A stretch of 64,000 nt of DNA, taken from Ampelomyces quisqualis. Lineage: Eukaryota; Ascomycota; Dothideomycetes; Pleosporales; Phaeosphaeriaceae. Shown one piece after another: positions 32,584 through 43,301 of the stretch (positions are counted from its first letter, which is position 1; each line of letters begins with the position of its first letter). The translations under genes were made by a program, and so were the position numbers. The stretch covers positions 744,001 through 808,000 of the forward strand of contig JAGTXZ010000006.1 of assembly GCA_018398575.1 (NCBI GenBank), read 5' to 3'. Under the pieces are notes generated by a model. That model was not told the DNA's origin. It saw nothing but the letters and a program-made list of their open reading frames with translations, and did not search any database.

Positions 32584-33648
32584 ATTGTTGTAAAAGGCTG
32601 TCTGTGCGTATACCACCTTGCTACAACAAAAACGGGATTAAATATAAGGGCAATTTCAACTAGCATATTCTCACAAGTCTAGCGCTTACACTCAATGCAC
32701 GTAACTGTGTCACTGTCGTGGGTAATGTTTCCACCCGCATTGCATGAATTGATCGTCCAGGAACGAACTCACCCCTCAACCGGAGAACGATGAACATAAA
32801 AAAAAGCACTCGGGTGATGACACTTTATGGAAATGCCTGGAGCAGAGATCTTGGCCAAGTTTGGCATGTAAATTCAGACTGTTGTTGCGTGACATGCTCT
32901 TTACGATTATTGCAAGATCTACGTCTTGGAAAGTGTCATGTTGCATTCGCGGTCATGTTAACACGGGGATTGGGGCGATGGGCTTTTTCGTCCCTCACTG
33001 CAGTCAGCACGTGGAGACACATGTTGCGCGGCTTTTCAACAGCTGCGGCGCAGTCTGCACTCTTACACCCGCGCCGAAGAGTGCAGCATCGAGCGTTATC
33101 AGCACCGAGATATGCGTACTTTTACCAGTGTCACACCGCACTCGACAAGATTGATCTTACAAATTTAAATTTGTTTCCCATATCAACTCAAGTCTACTAA
33201 TCTCTCCATCCTTCCCAGACCAAAGACTGCTGCCTCACTCGCGTGATCGTTACCCATTACAACAACACCTTTCTCAACCCAGAAAATACTTCTCTAAGCC
33301 CCATCGTGCATCCCCAGCACCATTGCAACTCAGCACGCACGTACATACCCGGAGCGAACCACAACAGCCCTGGAAGCCATCAACACCAGAGGCGTCCAAA
33401 ACGCACGAAACCTACGCATCCAGCATGTCCGTTCCATTAACTGCAGAGACTAATCTAGACCTGGAAATCCACATGCCAGTCCCTCGCGATGAGTCTGTAG
33501 ATTACTAGATGAAACTTTGCGCCGGATCAGTGAGCTCGTAAGCCTTCCAGCGGACAAGAGCAATACCCGCCTGCATTGCGTGATCGGTCATGTTTGTGCA
33601 TCAGGCCCACTGCCTTGCAGAGAGGAGATGTTTAATGTCTGGCGTAAG
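32584..33648. other. Gene-poor stretch 3' of the nuclease gene
   Basis: No gene recognised. A short frame (33323-33508) ends with MSVPLTAETNLDLEIHMPVP but has no relatives I know. It may be the eroded upstream region of the GMC pseudogene. Confidence 0.4.
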
Positions 33649-34900
33649 ATGCTTGGAATGAGTTGTGCTTTGAGCGTGTTTATATGTTTGCTATGGCTGC
33701 TCTGTTCTCGATAACCTGTCTGGAAACATTACTGTGTTGGAAAGGTTTTGCGGCTGCTTCTGGGGACGATAATGCTTGCGAGTGAGTATGTTGTTGTTGG
33801 CTCTGGACTGAGTGCGGGGGGATTATTGGGTCTAACTTTGCGAGAGCGGGACGTTCGGTGCTACTTGTCGAAGCTGGGTATGAGTTGTGAGAATTGTCAG
33901 TCTAGACGAATTGGGCGAACAATTCCACACACAGATGATCAGAGGGGGAAACGTGAGTCAAGAAGTCAGGATTTGAGATTGTTGTTGCTGAATCTAGTGT
34001 GAAGCTTCTTCAGGTCTCGCACTGGGTGAACTTCAATGCGGCCGAGAGATCCAGCGATGCGATGGTGTGTTTCACGCGCACGTTCGTCTTTGAAGCTGTG
34101 GATGATATGCTGATAAGATTAGGGATTTCTTTGTGAAATACTCCGACATCGAAGCACAATAACTACACCAAACGTTCTACCTTGGCATTCACCCTGAAGC
34201 GGGAGCCAAGACAGAAGGCTTTGTATGTTTTTTTAGCTCCTATGAATGAGTGGCTATTCGATGCACAATGAATGTAATTCAACCAGTACTTCTTTCCAAG
34301 AACTGTTCTATCCACTCTAGGTCTGATCATGGCGCTGAATTATTCCGACTTTGAGGAGATTGCTGAACTCACTGGTGATAATTCATGGTCTCTAGAAAAC
34401 ATGGGGATATACCTGCTCCGTCTCGAGACGGTGCACTACAACAGCACATCTAGCACGGCCACAACAGCTGGCTCGATATGACGACTTTGGACCCAGGGTA
34501 CACCGCGAGTGCAGATTCCAAACAGCTCAGCAAGCTCGCCACTCAAGCCGCCGGGTTCAAAGCTACAGACACTCTGAGTCTCCTGTAACGCGACACGAAC
34601 GGCGACCAAATACTCGGCCCCTTTGGCGGCGTCAGCCACATCAATCCAAACGGCCACCGATCATCACCTGGATACTATGCGCGTGACACAGAGAACAACA
34701 GACGCTTCCCACTAACCATTTCGCTCGACACACTCGCCACCAAAATCCTCTTCGACAAGACAGACACTAATTCCCAAGCCATTAAGAACGAATACCTCAA
34801 GGCAGAAAGCCTTGTGCGGCGCTGACCCGCAGTACAACGCTGCAAACAAAGGCATAGGAGGCCAAGTCTACGCGTCGAAAGAAGTTGTTATGTTAACTAG
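33649..34900 (+). pseudogene. GMC oxidoreductase (aryl-alcohol oxidase-like) pseudogene
   Basis: FAD-dependent glucose-methanol-choline oxidoreductase broken by frameshifts and stops. In order, in changing frames: a signal-like run (ALSVFICLLWLL, 33649-33714); the FAD-binding EYVVVGSGLSAGG at 33784; after a frameshift ARAGRSVLLVEAG at about 33840; KYSDIEAQ at about 34140; NYSDFEEIAELTGDNSWS from 34338; WLDMTTLDPGYTAS near 34470; an in-frame TAA; then RDTNGDQILGPFGGVSHINP near 34590, FPLTISLDTLATKILFD near 34706; and after another shift GADPQYNAANKG near 34820 and a final KEVV. The C-terminal half with the catalytic His is gone. The segments are in the right order for one gene. It is clearly dead. 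Confidence 0.88.
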
Positions 34901-35903
34901 AGCATTTCCTTCCCCGCCACCTTCTCCTCTCCATAATCAGCCATAACCCCCATCTTGATCAAAAATTCTACCCCTGTCCTTGTTGTCGCCCCTAGTGTAA
35001 GTTACTATCTTACTAACAACTACAAAGTATATATCCCCTTGCCCAGCGCGCTTTGACAGGAATATCTAAGATTTTCCCGTCTTTCTGCAGCATGTCACGA
35101 TATATGCATGTGGTGCGACTCCTTTGCCTTGGAAGGCTTCTAGCCCAGCTTACCCAACCTCCAGCCTCTCTCTGACAAAAACTCTTGCGCCTAAACCAAC
35201 ACGGATGCGCGCTCGTGCACATGCATCCGCGCACCCAGGCAGGCGTGTGTAAACTACGATGTATGGACACGCGGGACATGGTGGATATTTAATTTAAACT
35301 ATCTTCAAAAAACATCACGGATATGGATTTACACGCCATCTATAAAGACGTCGAGTGGGTGCGCTCGTGGTTGGGTGACGTCGGTACTGAGGCGCTGGAT
35401 AGGCTTGTGCTGTTTCGAGGAGTTGCGTCCGTGGGAAAGAGAGGTTGGAAAGTAGGAGTACACGAGTGATGGCTGGAAGATGTATCTCAAGGAGCGGGCG
35501 TATATTCATTGTGCGAGTAGTGGAGCGCGATTGGTGCGGTGGGGATCGCGTGGCGGTGCTGGGTAGTGAGTTCCTGGTCAGCGGTGTGGAGAGGTTAAGA
35601 CTGAAAGAGACGCCAGTGTGTAGAGTGGTATTGTGAATTAGGGGTGTGTTGGTCGTAGTAGGATGTAAATAGAGTCGTGGTTGACGTTCCTTTCTGGCAC
35701 ACTCTCACTTCAATTGTTCTCTTTCAGTCCTGGTGACTGTCCAAGTTCCATCATCTCAGAGACGCTGCATTGTCTGACAGAAAACGGATGAAATGTACTT
35801 GATGAAGCCCATGACCCAACATCAGCGGTGTCAAATCTCCAAGTATGTGTTACTGAACTCTAAAGATGTCCTCTTTTGGAACGCAAAATACTCGAATTTA
35901 TCA
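34901..35903. other. Gene-poor region between GMC pseudogene and membrane protein
   Basis: No gene recognised. The missing C-terminal half of the GMC gene is not detectable here. Confidence 0.45.
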
Positions 35904-37165
35904 TCAAATTGGTGGCCCTGGCCATAATCCCGTCCCTCTGTGCTCCCTCGAATCTACTTCCGACGTGACCTCGACAGTATTAGTCTGTATAATCCCCTTA
36001 TGATCCGCCTCCGCCACTCTCACACCACTCTTCTCCTCCCCGCTCTCTTCATCCCTCAATATCCGCCTCTGACTCGCCCCATCTCCAATACCATCGTCGT
36101 TCGGATCCAAGCTTGTCCACCTACCTTCTCTGCCCTTCGCAAGACTCTGTAGCATCGTGGTATGATTCGAATGATGACTGCGACTCATTCTCGACAGCGG
36201 TACGGACCCTGAGGGCGAGCGAGTCGATTTGCCGCGCGATCGACTGTACGAGGACACAGCATCTTTGAAGAAGACGCGCAGAACAGGGATGGAAGCGGCG
36301 ATGATGGCGGTTGCGGTTTCGACGACGGTCCAGATCGTCACGTCTTTGCCGTGGAAGTAAAAGTCTTGTTGGCGGAGTTGCATTAGGTATACGCCCTTAA
36401 CGATTGCGCAGACACCGGCGCTGGAGTATGGAGTTAGCATGCCGGATGTGTATGGAAGAGTAAAGGTGGTGGTGTACAATAGACCCATGCTCATGGCGAT
36501 TCCAACACCGAGCTTTTCACGGAGCCGTAATTGTAAGCCCCATAGTATTTTCCAAGGCAATAATGCGAGTGCGAAATCGGCGACTGTGCACCAAGCAGCG
36601 TTGAAAATGCCATAGTTGATGGTAATTGAGGCAGGCCAGCACGTTCCTTCTACCGTCGGGTCCCATGCCTTTGCTGTTGGTGTACACTGTATCCAGTTGA
36701 GTGTTGCTGAAGGGATCATGATGACGAAGAGTGTTACGATGCAGAACCAGACGAACCATCGCAGTCCGCCAGAAGTAAGACGAAGGAGAGTGATGCCAAA
36801 GGAAATCTTAGACAAGGTCGATGCGAAGCACGATATCGAAGCAACCACTGAACTTCCGAGCGCGATAGTAGCCAGATTTTCGATCGGAATATCGGCGGTG
36901 TATTTGCCAAAACCGAGCAGCTGTCCCACCTGGGTGACGATAGCTTCGGCGAGAAGAATGACCTTTGCTGTGTTAGCCAGGCAATGACGAGTACGAAACT
37001 CGAATGTCGGTTTACCCATGACAAAACAAGAACATGATCATCCCACCACAGCCCTTGCTTCCTACTCAACTTCGCATATATCCTCAAGCCCAAGAATCCT
37101 CCGCACAATATCGTCAAGAACCACGTAACACCAACAATGACTGGTCCATTATCAGGCACCCCCAT
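35904..37165 (-). CDS. Rhodopsin-like seven-TM integral membrane protein, 383 aa
   Basis: Fungal membrane protein of the large 'rhodopsin domain' family (PTH11/SAT4-like), role unknown. Exons on the minus strand: 37016-37165, 36478-36962, 35904-36420. The second intron (36421-36477) is 57 nt, in frame and stop-free; removing it restores SMGLFAGVCAIVKGVYL, the usual TM5 block. Conserved elements include LGLRIYAKLSRKQGLWWDD, the Cys-bearing WIQCTPTAKAWD and GTCW pair, FNAAWCTVADFALALLPW and TAIIAASIPVLRVFFKDA. The C-terminal 130 residues are hydrophilic, Ser/Arg-rich and probably cytoplasmic. Confidence 0.87.
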
Positions 37166-38407
37166 GACAGCAGTCAGCACCAAAGTCTCGAGTGCACGAT
37201 CATACGAAGAAGACAGCAAAAGAAACTGAACCCAGCAGATCAAGAGAGGAACTGTGGGGGATCAAGATGATTTGCAAGTCTTCCCTTGGCCGCCACGAGC
37301 ATGGACCCGCAACTCCTACATACCCTGCTTCGTTGCACAACAAATTGCCTCAGGAGAGCTAGCAACGCCAACGTACATGATACCCAACGAGGCGCTCGTC
37401 AGGCCTAACAAGTGGAGCATGAATGCGCCATCTGCACAATAGCGAAAAGAGATTGGCGGGTCCAACATCGGACCTTCAAGGGCACGGCAAAAGCTTTTCT
37501 CTTCGCAAGCCGGGCAAGCCCAATCGAGACGTTACTAATGTCTTTCGATGCGCTATGTACGGAGTAATGCATGTAAGATGGCGGTACTCCGTAGGCGCGC
37601 ACTGAATCGATTTCCCACGTGTGGAGGCGGTTCGATCGGGATCTCTTTCGGTCCTTACCATCGTTGCAGGTTTCAAGTGTGCAGGGCGAGGGGATGGAGG
37701 CGATTTCAGTGGTTTGTTGGCGGGCGCGTTGTTGGGAAGACGGGGGAGGCCCTGCAATCGCCACATGGAAGGTTTGGTAGGATGTGGGCGGACGGGTCGG
37801 GTCGGATCTGTTGACCCGGGGCTGGTTGCGAGTGCACTTTTCCAGGCATCTCATATCATGTCCACCGTCGACCAGGTAGCCATGACCTGACTTTGGATGT
37901 ACTCGAAATAATCGGTATGCAGGTTGCTTGAGGCATTGCTCTCTGCCACACTCCGCGGTCGTTCGTCTGCATGTTACAATCCTACGAAGTGAAGCCTCAG
38001 AACTCAGAAGGGCACTAGGACAGTGGCGTCGAATTAAAGTTTCGCGGCTCCGGCCCATCCACTAACATTCCCTGCGGCCATCGGACATGAATCACTAGTG
38101 TACTTAGTTAGGAAAACGTAACTTATAACAGAGAGGTGCGTGAACGGTATGATCTACCCGATGCTTTCGACATTATTGGGCATCAAGTTCTGTGCGAACC
38201 AAGTACGTAGCACAAGGCAGTCGCCAGATCTTCGGATGTTATATTGAGAGCCCCGAAGCCGAAGCCCGACACGAATCTGGTGAAAACCAGAAATCTGCGC
38301 CGACTCCTACACAACCATTTTCGACTCAGACAGGGCACTGCTCCGGCAACATCCCTTTACATTGCTAACAATACTATCTCCAACCCTATGTCGCTAGAAA
38401 TTCTTTC
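37166..38407. other. Gene-poor region with inverted pair of TACGGAGTA nonamers
   Basis: No credible gene. TACGGAGTA at 37558-37566 and its reverse complement at 37585-37593 lie 18 bp apart and could form a short hairpin. The 217-codon minus frame (37405-38058) lacks motifs and is rejected. A 34-codon frame upstream of the membrane-protein gene (minus, near 37320-37420) could be an upstream ORF but is unsupported. Confidence 0.45.
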
Positions 38408-40296
38408 TTAGGCCTTTTTGAATTGCCTCAGCTTTTCCTGGACAGCTTTCTTGACATCAAAGCTCATACTACCCCTTCTTCTTCGCTCTTCGATCTCCGC
38501 CTTGACTTCCCGCACGATCTCGTCAATTTCCGCTTCTGGATCGTCGGGGATGCCATGCAAGGCCATCTTCTTACTTGCGACACTATCTGGAGAGTTGGTC
38601 CTTGCAAGCTTCTCGCGTCTGATCTCATCTCTAGCGGCCGTCTCGATGGTGGACTCATCCATGGCTGATGTGGACGCCGGAGGTGCGCGAGCTGTTTGCA
38701 TCTGTACTAGCTGTTTTCGGATGGGCAAATTGCGTGAGAAGACAGCGAAGGATGCGGCGACGCCGATTAGTGTGTAAAAGTAGACGCGCGCCCACACCTT
38801 GAACGTGTCGGAAAAACCAAGTAAAATGAAGGGCGCGACAGTGTAAGCGAAAACTACTTGTGTGATTATTGTGGTGATGGTGTCGTAATACCTCTTGGTT
38901 GGAAGCGGGTTCTTGCCATCGGGTGTGAGAAAAAGTGGACGTATTAGACGGCGACCATCTGAAGTGTAAGTGTTAGTTGGAGCTTTTAAGGAGGCAAAAG
39001 GTGACACGTACTCTTTGCAACCGTCTGAACTAGTGCAGCGAGGACAAATGCCATGTAGTAACCCGGATAGAAGCCATGCCAGAACGCACTTGTAACAAAT
39101 GTGGCCAGGGTGGCCCTAAAACCAGGCTTCTTGCCCTTGGGCGTGACGCGCAGATACATGTAGTTCCTTAGCCAGTGGTTGGTATTGATGTTCCAGAAGC
39201 CTAAGTAGGCGCGAGCGTTTTGCGCAGTCTCAATCTCCCAAGGTTTGATATTGGTGAGTCGGTCCCATTGGGCACGGCCGGTCGATGGATCGATGCCGTT
39301 GTATCCAATACCACAGAGGATGCAAGCACCTTCGGACAGACTCCAGACACCATAGTACTTCATTCGAGTTGTCAATCCGAGCATATAAAGCTGCCAGACT
39401 CGACGCAAGAAGCCATACCTCATGTACTCGGGGCCCAAAAAGAATGCTGTGGAGTAGTAGGCAGATAATTTCAAAAAGCCGACGATCCATAGAGTACCGT
39501 AGACGCTTTTAACCGCGGCTGGGAATCCACTTCGCGGAATCTTCCGTTTCTTGCGTGTTGGGGGAGCCTTGGACGGGTCTGTTCCTGGTGGAAGCGTGAA
39601 CATTGTAGTTGTGATGTAATCATTGTAGTCGCAGTAGTCAAATGCTGGACCAGCCATCATGGCTGGGAAAAAGAAGACATAACCAGCGTAGTCGAGAAGG
39701 TTTGGCATAGTCCGAATGGCATGATCCTTTTGGAAGTCGGTCAACTCTGATTCTGGTAGACGGCCATCCTGGACATTCCAACAAAAGGCTGTGAGTTTCA
39801 TGACTAGGACCATTTGAGCTCCCGTGATGTCGACGCTGTCGGGTTCGTTCACCGATTGGCGGACGATGTGATTGATCGACATGTGCCCCATCAAGAACAC
39901 AAAACCGATCCATGGCATAAAAGGAGAGTTTACTTTGGCCGAAATGAGGTATGCACCGCCGGCGCTGATGATCAAAGTGCGCAGGCCGGCCCATAGATCG
40001 AAAAGTCCGACCAGGTAGAACATGGAGACAGCCACGACAAAGACATTCTTTTTCCAAGGTTCCTTGTCCGGGATCCTTTTCAATAGTGCAGCCAGAGGGT
40101 ACGAGAGGTAAAATGTGGTAACGAGCTTGACTGAGAACGATGGTCAATTCCGGCGTGCAGACTGTCCAGCTGTGTACCTACGCTCATCTGCGGATGTTCC
40201 CAGCGCACCGCCAACATACTCGAAGGCTATTCAAGCATCAGCATAGGCGAGATGTTTCAGATTGGGAAACGCACGGGCATTGATGTATGGTAACAT
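38408..40296 (-). CDS. Ale1/Lpt1-type lysophospholipid acyltransferase (MBOAT), 578 aa
   Basis: ER membrane-bound O-acyltransferase that re-acylates lysophospholipids (Lands cycle). Exons on the minus strand: 40275-40296, 40182-40226, 39012-40130, 38408-38958. The first two exons are only 22 and 45 nt; spliced they give MLPYINAPFEYVGGALGTSADELKL, which matches the conserved N-terminus. The MBOAT residues are visible: Asn in NTNHWLRNYMYLR and the catalytic His in TSAFWHGFYPGYY. The family block LLDYAGYVFFFPAMMAGPAFDY is also present. Multiple hydrophobic helices and a Lys/Arg/Glu-rich C-terminal tail are typical. It is divergent from Cwc27 (316 bp between start codons). Confidence 0.93.
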
Positions 40297-40612
40297 CTTG
40301 GTGGTCTGGGAGCCACTGCGGACGCAGGGCTGAGGGAAGGTTCCAAGTGTGGCGCAGATGCCTGTGAAGGACAGAGTGGTGTTGGGAGGATTGATTGATG
40401 GCTTGTGACGTCGGCTGGCTGCTGGCAGGAACGTGGGCGCTAGCAGGGATGGCGCGTCGCAGATCATTGGTTGTGTGGTGCATCACGTGCAGCCATCTCA
40501 CTGCCGCCCTGCCCACTGCCCACGACGCAATCCCATCGGAACCACGCGCGCGGCCACGAGGCACCCAAGAGCACGGGACTGGGCACGGGGGACCCCCACG
40601 CGAGCAGCGGCC
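40297..40612. promoter_or_regulatory. Divergent promoter Ale1 / Cwc27
   Basis: The 316 bp between opposite start codons must serve both genes. The sequence is GC-rich towards Cwc27 and includes a TCACGTG motif near 40484-40490. The Cwc27 frame is open back to 40433, but I place the start at 40613. Confidence 0.4.
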
Positions 40613-42103
40613 ATGAGCGCAACATACAACCTCGAGCCGAATCCGACGGCGAAGGTGCTGCTGCACACCACCACGGGCGACCTGGAGCTCGAGCTCTTCG
40701 CCAAGCAGACCCCGACCACGTCGCGCAACTTCCTCCAGCTGTGTCTCGACGGCTACTACGACAACACCGTCTTCCACCGCCTGGTGCGCGGCTTCATCCT
40801 GCAGGGCGGCGATCCGACGGGCACGGGACAGGGCGGAGAGAGCAGCTACGATGGCGAGGCCTTTGCCGACGAGTTCCACAGCCGGCTCAAGTACACGCGG
40901 CGAGGCCTGCTGGGCATGGCCAACTCGGGCAAGAGGGACGACAATGGCAGCCAGTTCTTCTTCACGCTGGCAGCAACGCCCGAGCTGCAGGAGAAGAACA
41001 CCATGTTCGGGCGCATTGCCGGCGACACCATCTACAACCTGATGAAGATGGCCGAGGCCGAGATGCGCGAAGGCAGCGAGGACCAGCCCATGTACCCCAC
41101 CAAGATCACGAGCACCGAGATCATCATCAACCCGTTCGAGGACATGGTCCGGAGGGTGCGCGTGGCAGAGCGCACAGAGCCCGAGGCCAGGAAGACCAAG
41201 AAGCCAAAGCGAAAGGCCGGCAAGAACGTGCTGAGCTTTGGCGACGATGCCGATGCCCTCGTGTCCGCGCCCGTCGCGAAGAAGGCAAAGTACAACACCA
41301 GCCTGGTCAGTGCCGACGACGCCCCGAAGGCACCCGCGGCAGCGCCCGAACGGTCCATACCCATCCGAAGGCCCGCGCCAAAATCTCGATCAAGAACCCC
41401 ATCGCCCACACCCGCCAAAGTGCCCACTTCCAAATCCACGCCGCTCGAGAAGCCACAACCGCCGCCACCGCGAGAACTATCGCCCGGGTCCGAGAAGCGT
41501 TCCAAACTGGACCACGTGAATGCGCAGATCGCCGAGCTCAAAGCGTCCATGAAGCGGAATACAGGCGCGCAGAATGCCGAGCCCACAAAGAAGAAGTCGC
41601 TGCTAGAGTCAATGGTGCCCACATCAACCACGCGCGGTCGAAAGCGTGGCACAGGCGTCACAGGCACAGCACAAGAACAAGCCACGCTCGACATACTTTC
41701 AAAGTTCAAGTCAAAGCTGGAAACAACTAATCCAGCAGCGGTGCCAAGGGTAAAGTCGCCTACTTTACCTGCTGAGCCTGTGGCTGGAAGCACCGAGGCC
41801 ATTGGCGCAAAGACGTCGAATGACGAAGAAGCTGCCGCCTGCGATTTGCATTTCATAGTAGGATGCCAATCATGTACGGCGTGGGATAGGCAGGAAGAGG
41901 ACGACTCGGACGATGATGCGGGCTGGATGGCGCACTCGCTGAGTTTTGCAAAGGATCGTTTGGGTAAAGACCTCGAGTGGAAGCGGAAAAATGAAGACTA
42001 TCTGGTCATTGATCCGTTGGAAGAGGCGAAGAGGCACAAGGCGGATGCCAAAGGGAAGCGGGAATGGGATGATCCAAAGGGGAGGAAAATTATCAAGACG
42101 TAG
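40613..42103 (+). CDS. CWC27: Cwc27-type spliceosomal cyclophilin, 496 aa
   Basis: Peptidyl-prolyl-isomerase-like protein of the activated spliceosome. The cyclophilin domain (about 1-175) begins KVLLHTTTGDLELELFAKQTP and contains FHRLVRGFILQGGDPTGTG and NGSQFFFTL. The cyclophilin-A active-site Trp is replaced by Glu in TPELQEKNTMFG, a known feature of Cwc27 that goes with loss of classical isomerase activity. A long disordered, charged C-terminal part follows with Ser/Pro/Arg-rich sequence, coiled-coil-like stretches and a conserved end (GWMAHSLSFAKDRLGKDLEWKRK). Length agrees with the family. Start at the ATG followed by SATYNLEPNPTAKV. Confidence 0.93.
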   Translation: MSATYNLEPNPTAKVLLHTTTGDLELELFAKQTPTTSRNFLQLCLDGYYDNTVFHRLVRGFILQGGDPTGTGQGGESSYDGEAFADEFHSRLKYTRRGLLGMANSGKRDDNGSQFFFTLAATPELQEKNTMFGRIAGDTIYNLMKMAEAEMREGSEDQPMYPTKITSTEIIINPFEDMVRRVRVAERTEPEARKTKKPKRKAGKNVLSFGDDADALVSAPVAKKAKYNTSLVSADDAPKAPAAAPERSIPIRRPAPKSRSRTPSPTPAKVPTSKSTPLEKPQPPPPRELSPGSEKRSKLDHVNAQIAELKASMKRNTGAQNAEPTKKKSLLESMVPTSTTRGRKRGTGVTGTAQEQATLDILSKFKSKLETTNPAAVPRVKSPTLPAEPVAGSTEAIGAKTSNDEEAAACDLHFIVGCQSCTAWDRQEEDDSDDDAGWMAHSLSFAKDRLGKDLEWKRKNEDYLVIDPLEEAKRHKADAKGKREWDDPKGRKIIKT

Positions 42104-42844
42104 CTGTTTTACAAGTTCAATTGAGAAACTATGATGCCCGCAAGATGATTTGCCTCTCTATGCATGCTTTGTACCAATGCTGTATGCCGCATTTCTGTTG
42201 TTTTTCTCACCACAGCCAAGCTGATCAAATTCTAAAATTTAGGCCATCTTGTATAGTTCAAGGTACGCAGATGACTGGTGGACAGCCTAATGGCAGCATT
42301 ATAGATTAGGCAGAGTTGTGCCTAAGAGCAAAGAATAGCTCAAGTATAGACTGTGGTCTGTTGTGGTTAGTGTCTAACTGCCCTTCACTTTCACGGTCAG
42401 TCACTACGCAACTCTTCCGCTCACCTCACTAGTCTACGCGACTCTCCCGCTCACCTCACTAGTCTACGCGACTTTCCCGCTCACCACGACTAGTATGAAG
42501 ACCTATCCTCCAGCTTCTCACCTCCAACACTACGACACCAACCTTTTTTCGCACGCCACCTACCTAAGCACTCTGCACTGGGCCATCGCTTCAAGCAACC
42601 TACTTGCAAGCACCACAGCTGCGAAGCTACTCACGTAAGTCATGCGTAGCCTACAGTAGTTTCTCTCAAAGCGCTACTACCTCACTACACAGGCAGCCAC
42701 AGCGCTGTCTCTTAATCTTCTGTCACCCACACGCCTGTGCTCTATCTTGTCTTCCCCCGACAGCCGCCTGTCCACTCCACCATTTGCGCTCCTACTTACA
42801 TCCGTGCAGTTCCCAACCAACCCAAAAAGCTCAACTGCATCATC
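42104..42844. other. Upstream region of the small acidic-tailed protein
   Basis: No gene recognised. The region holds a threefold 30-bp tandem repeat and pyrimidine-rich leader-like sequence before the ATG at 42845. Confidence 0.5.
42404..42494. repeat. 30-bp tandem repeat, three copies
   Basis: Copies at 42404-42433, 42434-42463 and 42464-42494. The consensus starts CTACGCGACTCTCCCGCTCA and ends CACTAGT; copies 1 and 2 differ at two or three positions, and copy 3 is slightly altered at its end. It lies about 350-440 bp upstream of the next start codon. Confidence 0.9.
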
Positions 42845-43301
42845 ATGCCGATCAACTGGCAAGACAAGGCTGTCCAGGACCGCCTGCTTGTAGCCGTCAT
42901 CGCGTCCGTGGACAACAAGGTAAACCCAGGCACCCTTACTATCTCAACATCTACTCACGCGTTACTCAGATCAGCCCCGCCGAGATCGCGCGTATCTACG
43001 GCGGCGAAATGACGTACAACGCCGTCGAGGGATACCTGCGCAAATTCCGCAAGGAGGCCAAGGAGATGAAGACAGAGGCTAGTGGTCGTGTGGCTGCAGC
43101 ACCAAGCCCAGCGAGACCTAAGAAGACAAAGGAAGTTAGTCCCACCAAGGCTGGTAAGTTGCATTGTTGCTTTGCAGCGGTTCCGAGACTGATGGTATGC
43201 TAGGCGTCAAGACGGGTCGCGTCACCAAGAGCAGGTCTCCCACCAAGGTCAAGGCCGAAGTTGTGGATGAGGTCGAAGACGAAGACGAGGAAGAGGTCTA
43301 G
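42845..43301 (+). CDS. Small uncharacterised fungal protein with acidic tail, 118 aa
   Basis: Exons 42845-42919, 42970-43153, 43204-43301. The N-terminal 60 residues (MPINWQDKAVQDRLLVAVIA, then SPAEIARIYGGEMTYNAVEGYLRKFRKEA) form a helical module that resembles the small Myb/SANT-like domains found in many short fungal proteins, where a helix-turn-helix is followed by a basic helix. Then come a Pro/Lys/Ser-rich linker with two SPTK motifs and a run of Asp/Glu at the end. This is compatible with a small nuclear or chromatin-associated protein, but the function is unknown. Confidence 0.8.

Noticed and set aside
37405..38058. 217-codon minus-strand frame upstream of the rhodopsin-like gene
   Set aside because: No recognisable domain, composition unlike neighbouring genes, and contains the nonamer pair typical of noncoding DNA here.
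41032..41856. 274-codon minus-strand frame within Cwc27
   Set aside because: Antisense shadow of the disordered Cwc27 tail; Ser/Ala/Gly-rich without domain signature.
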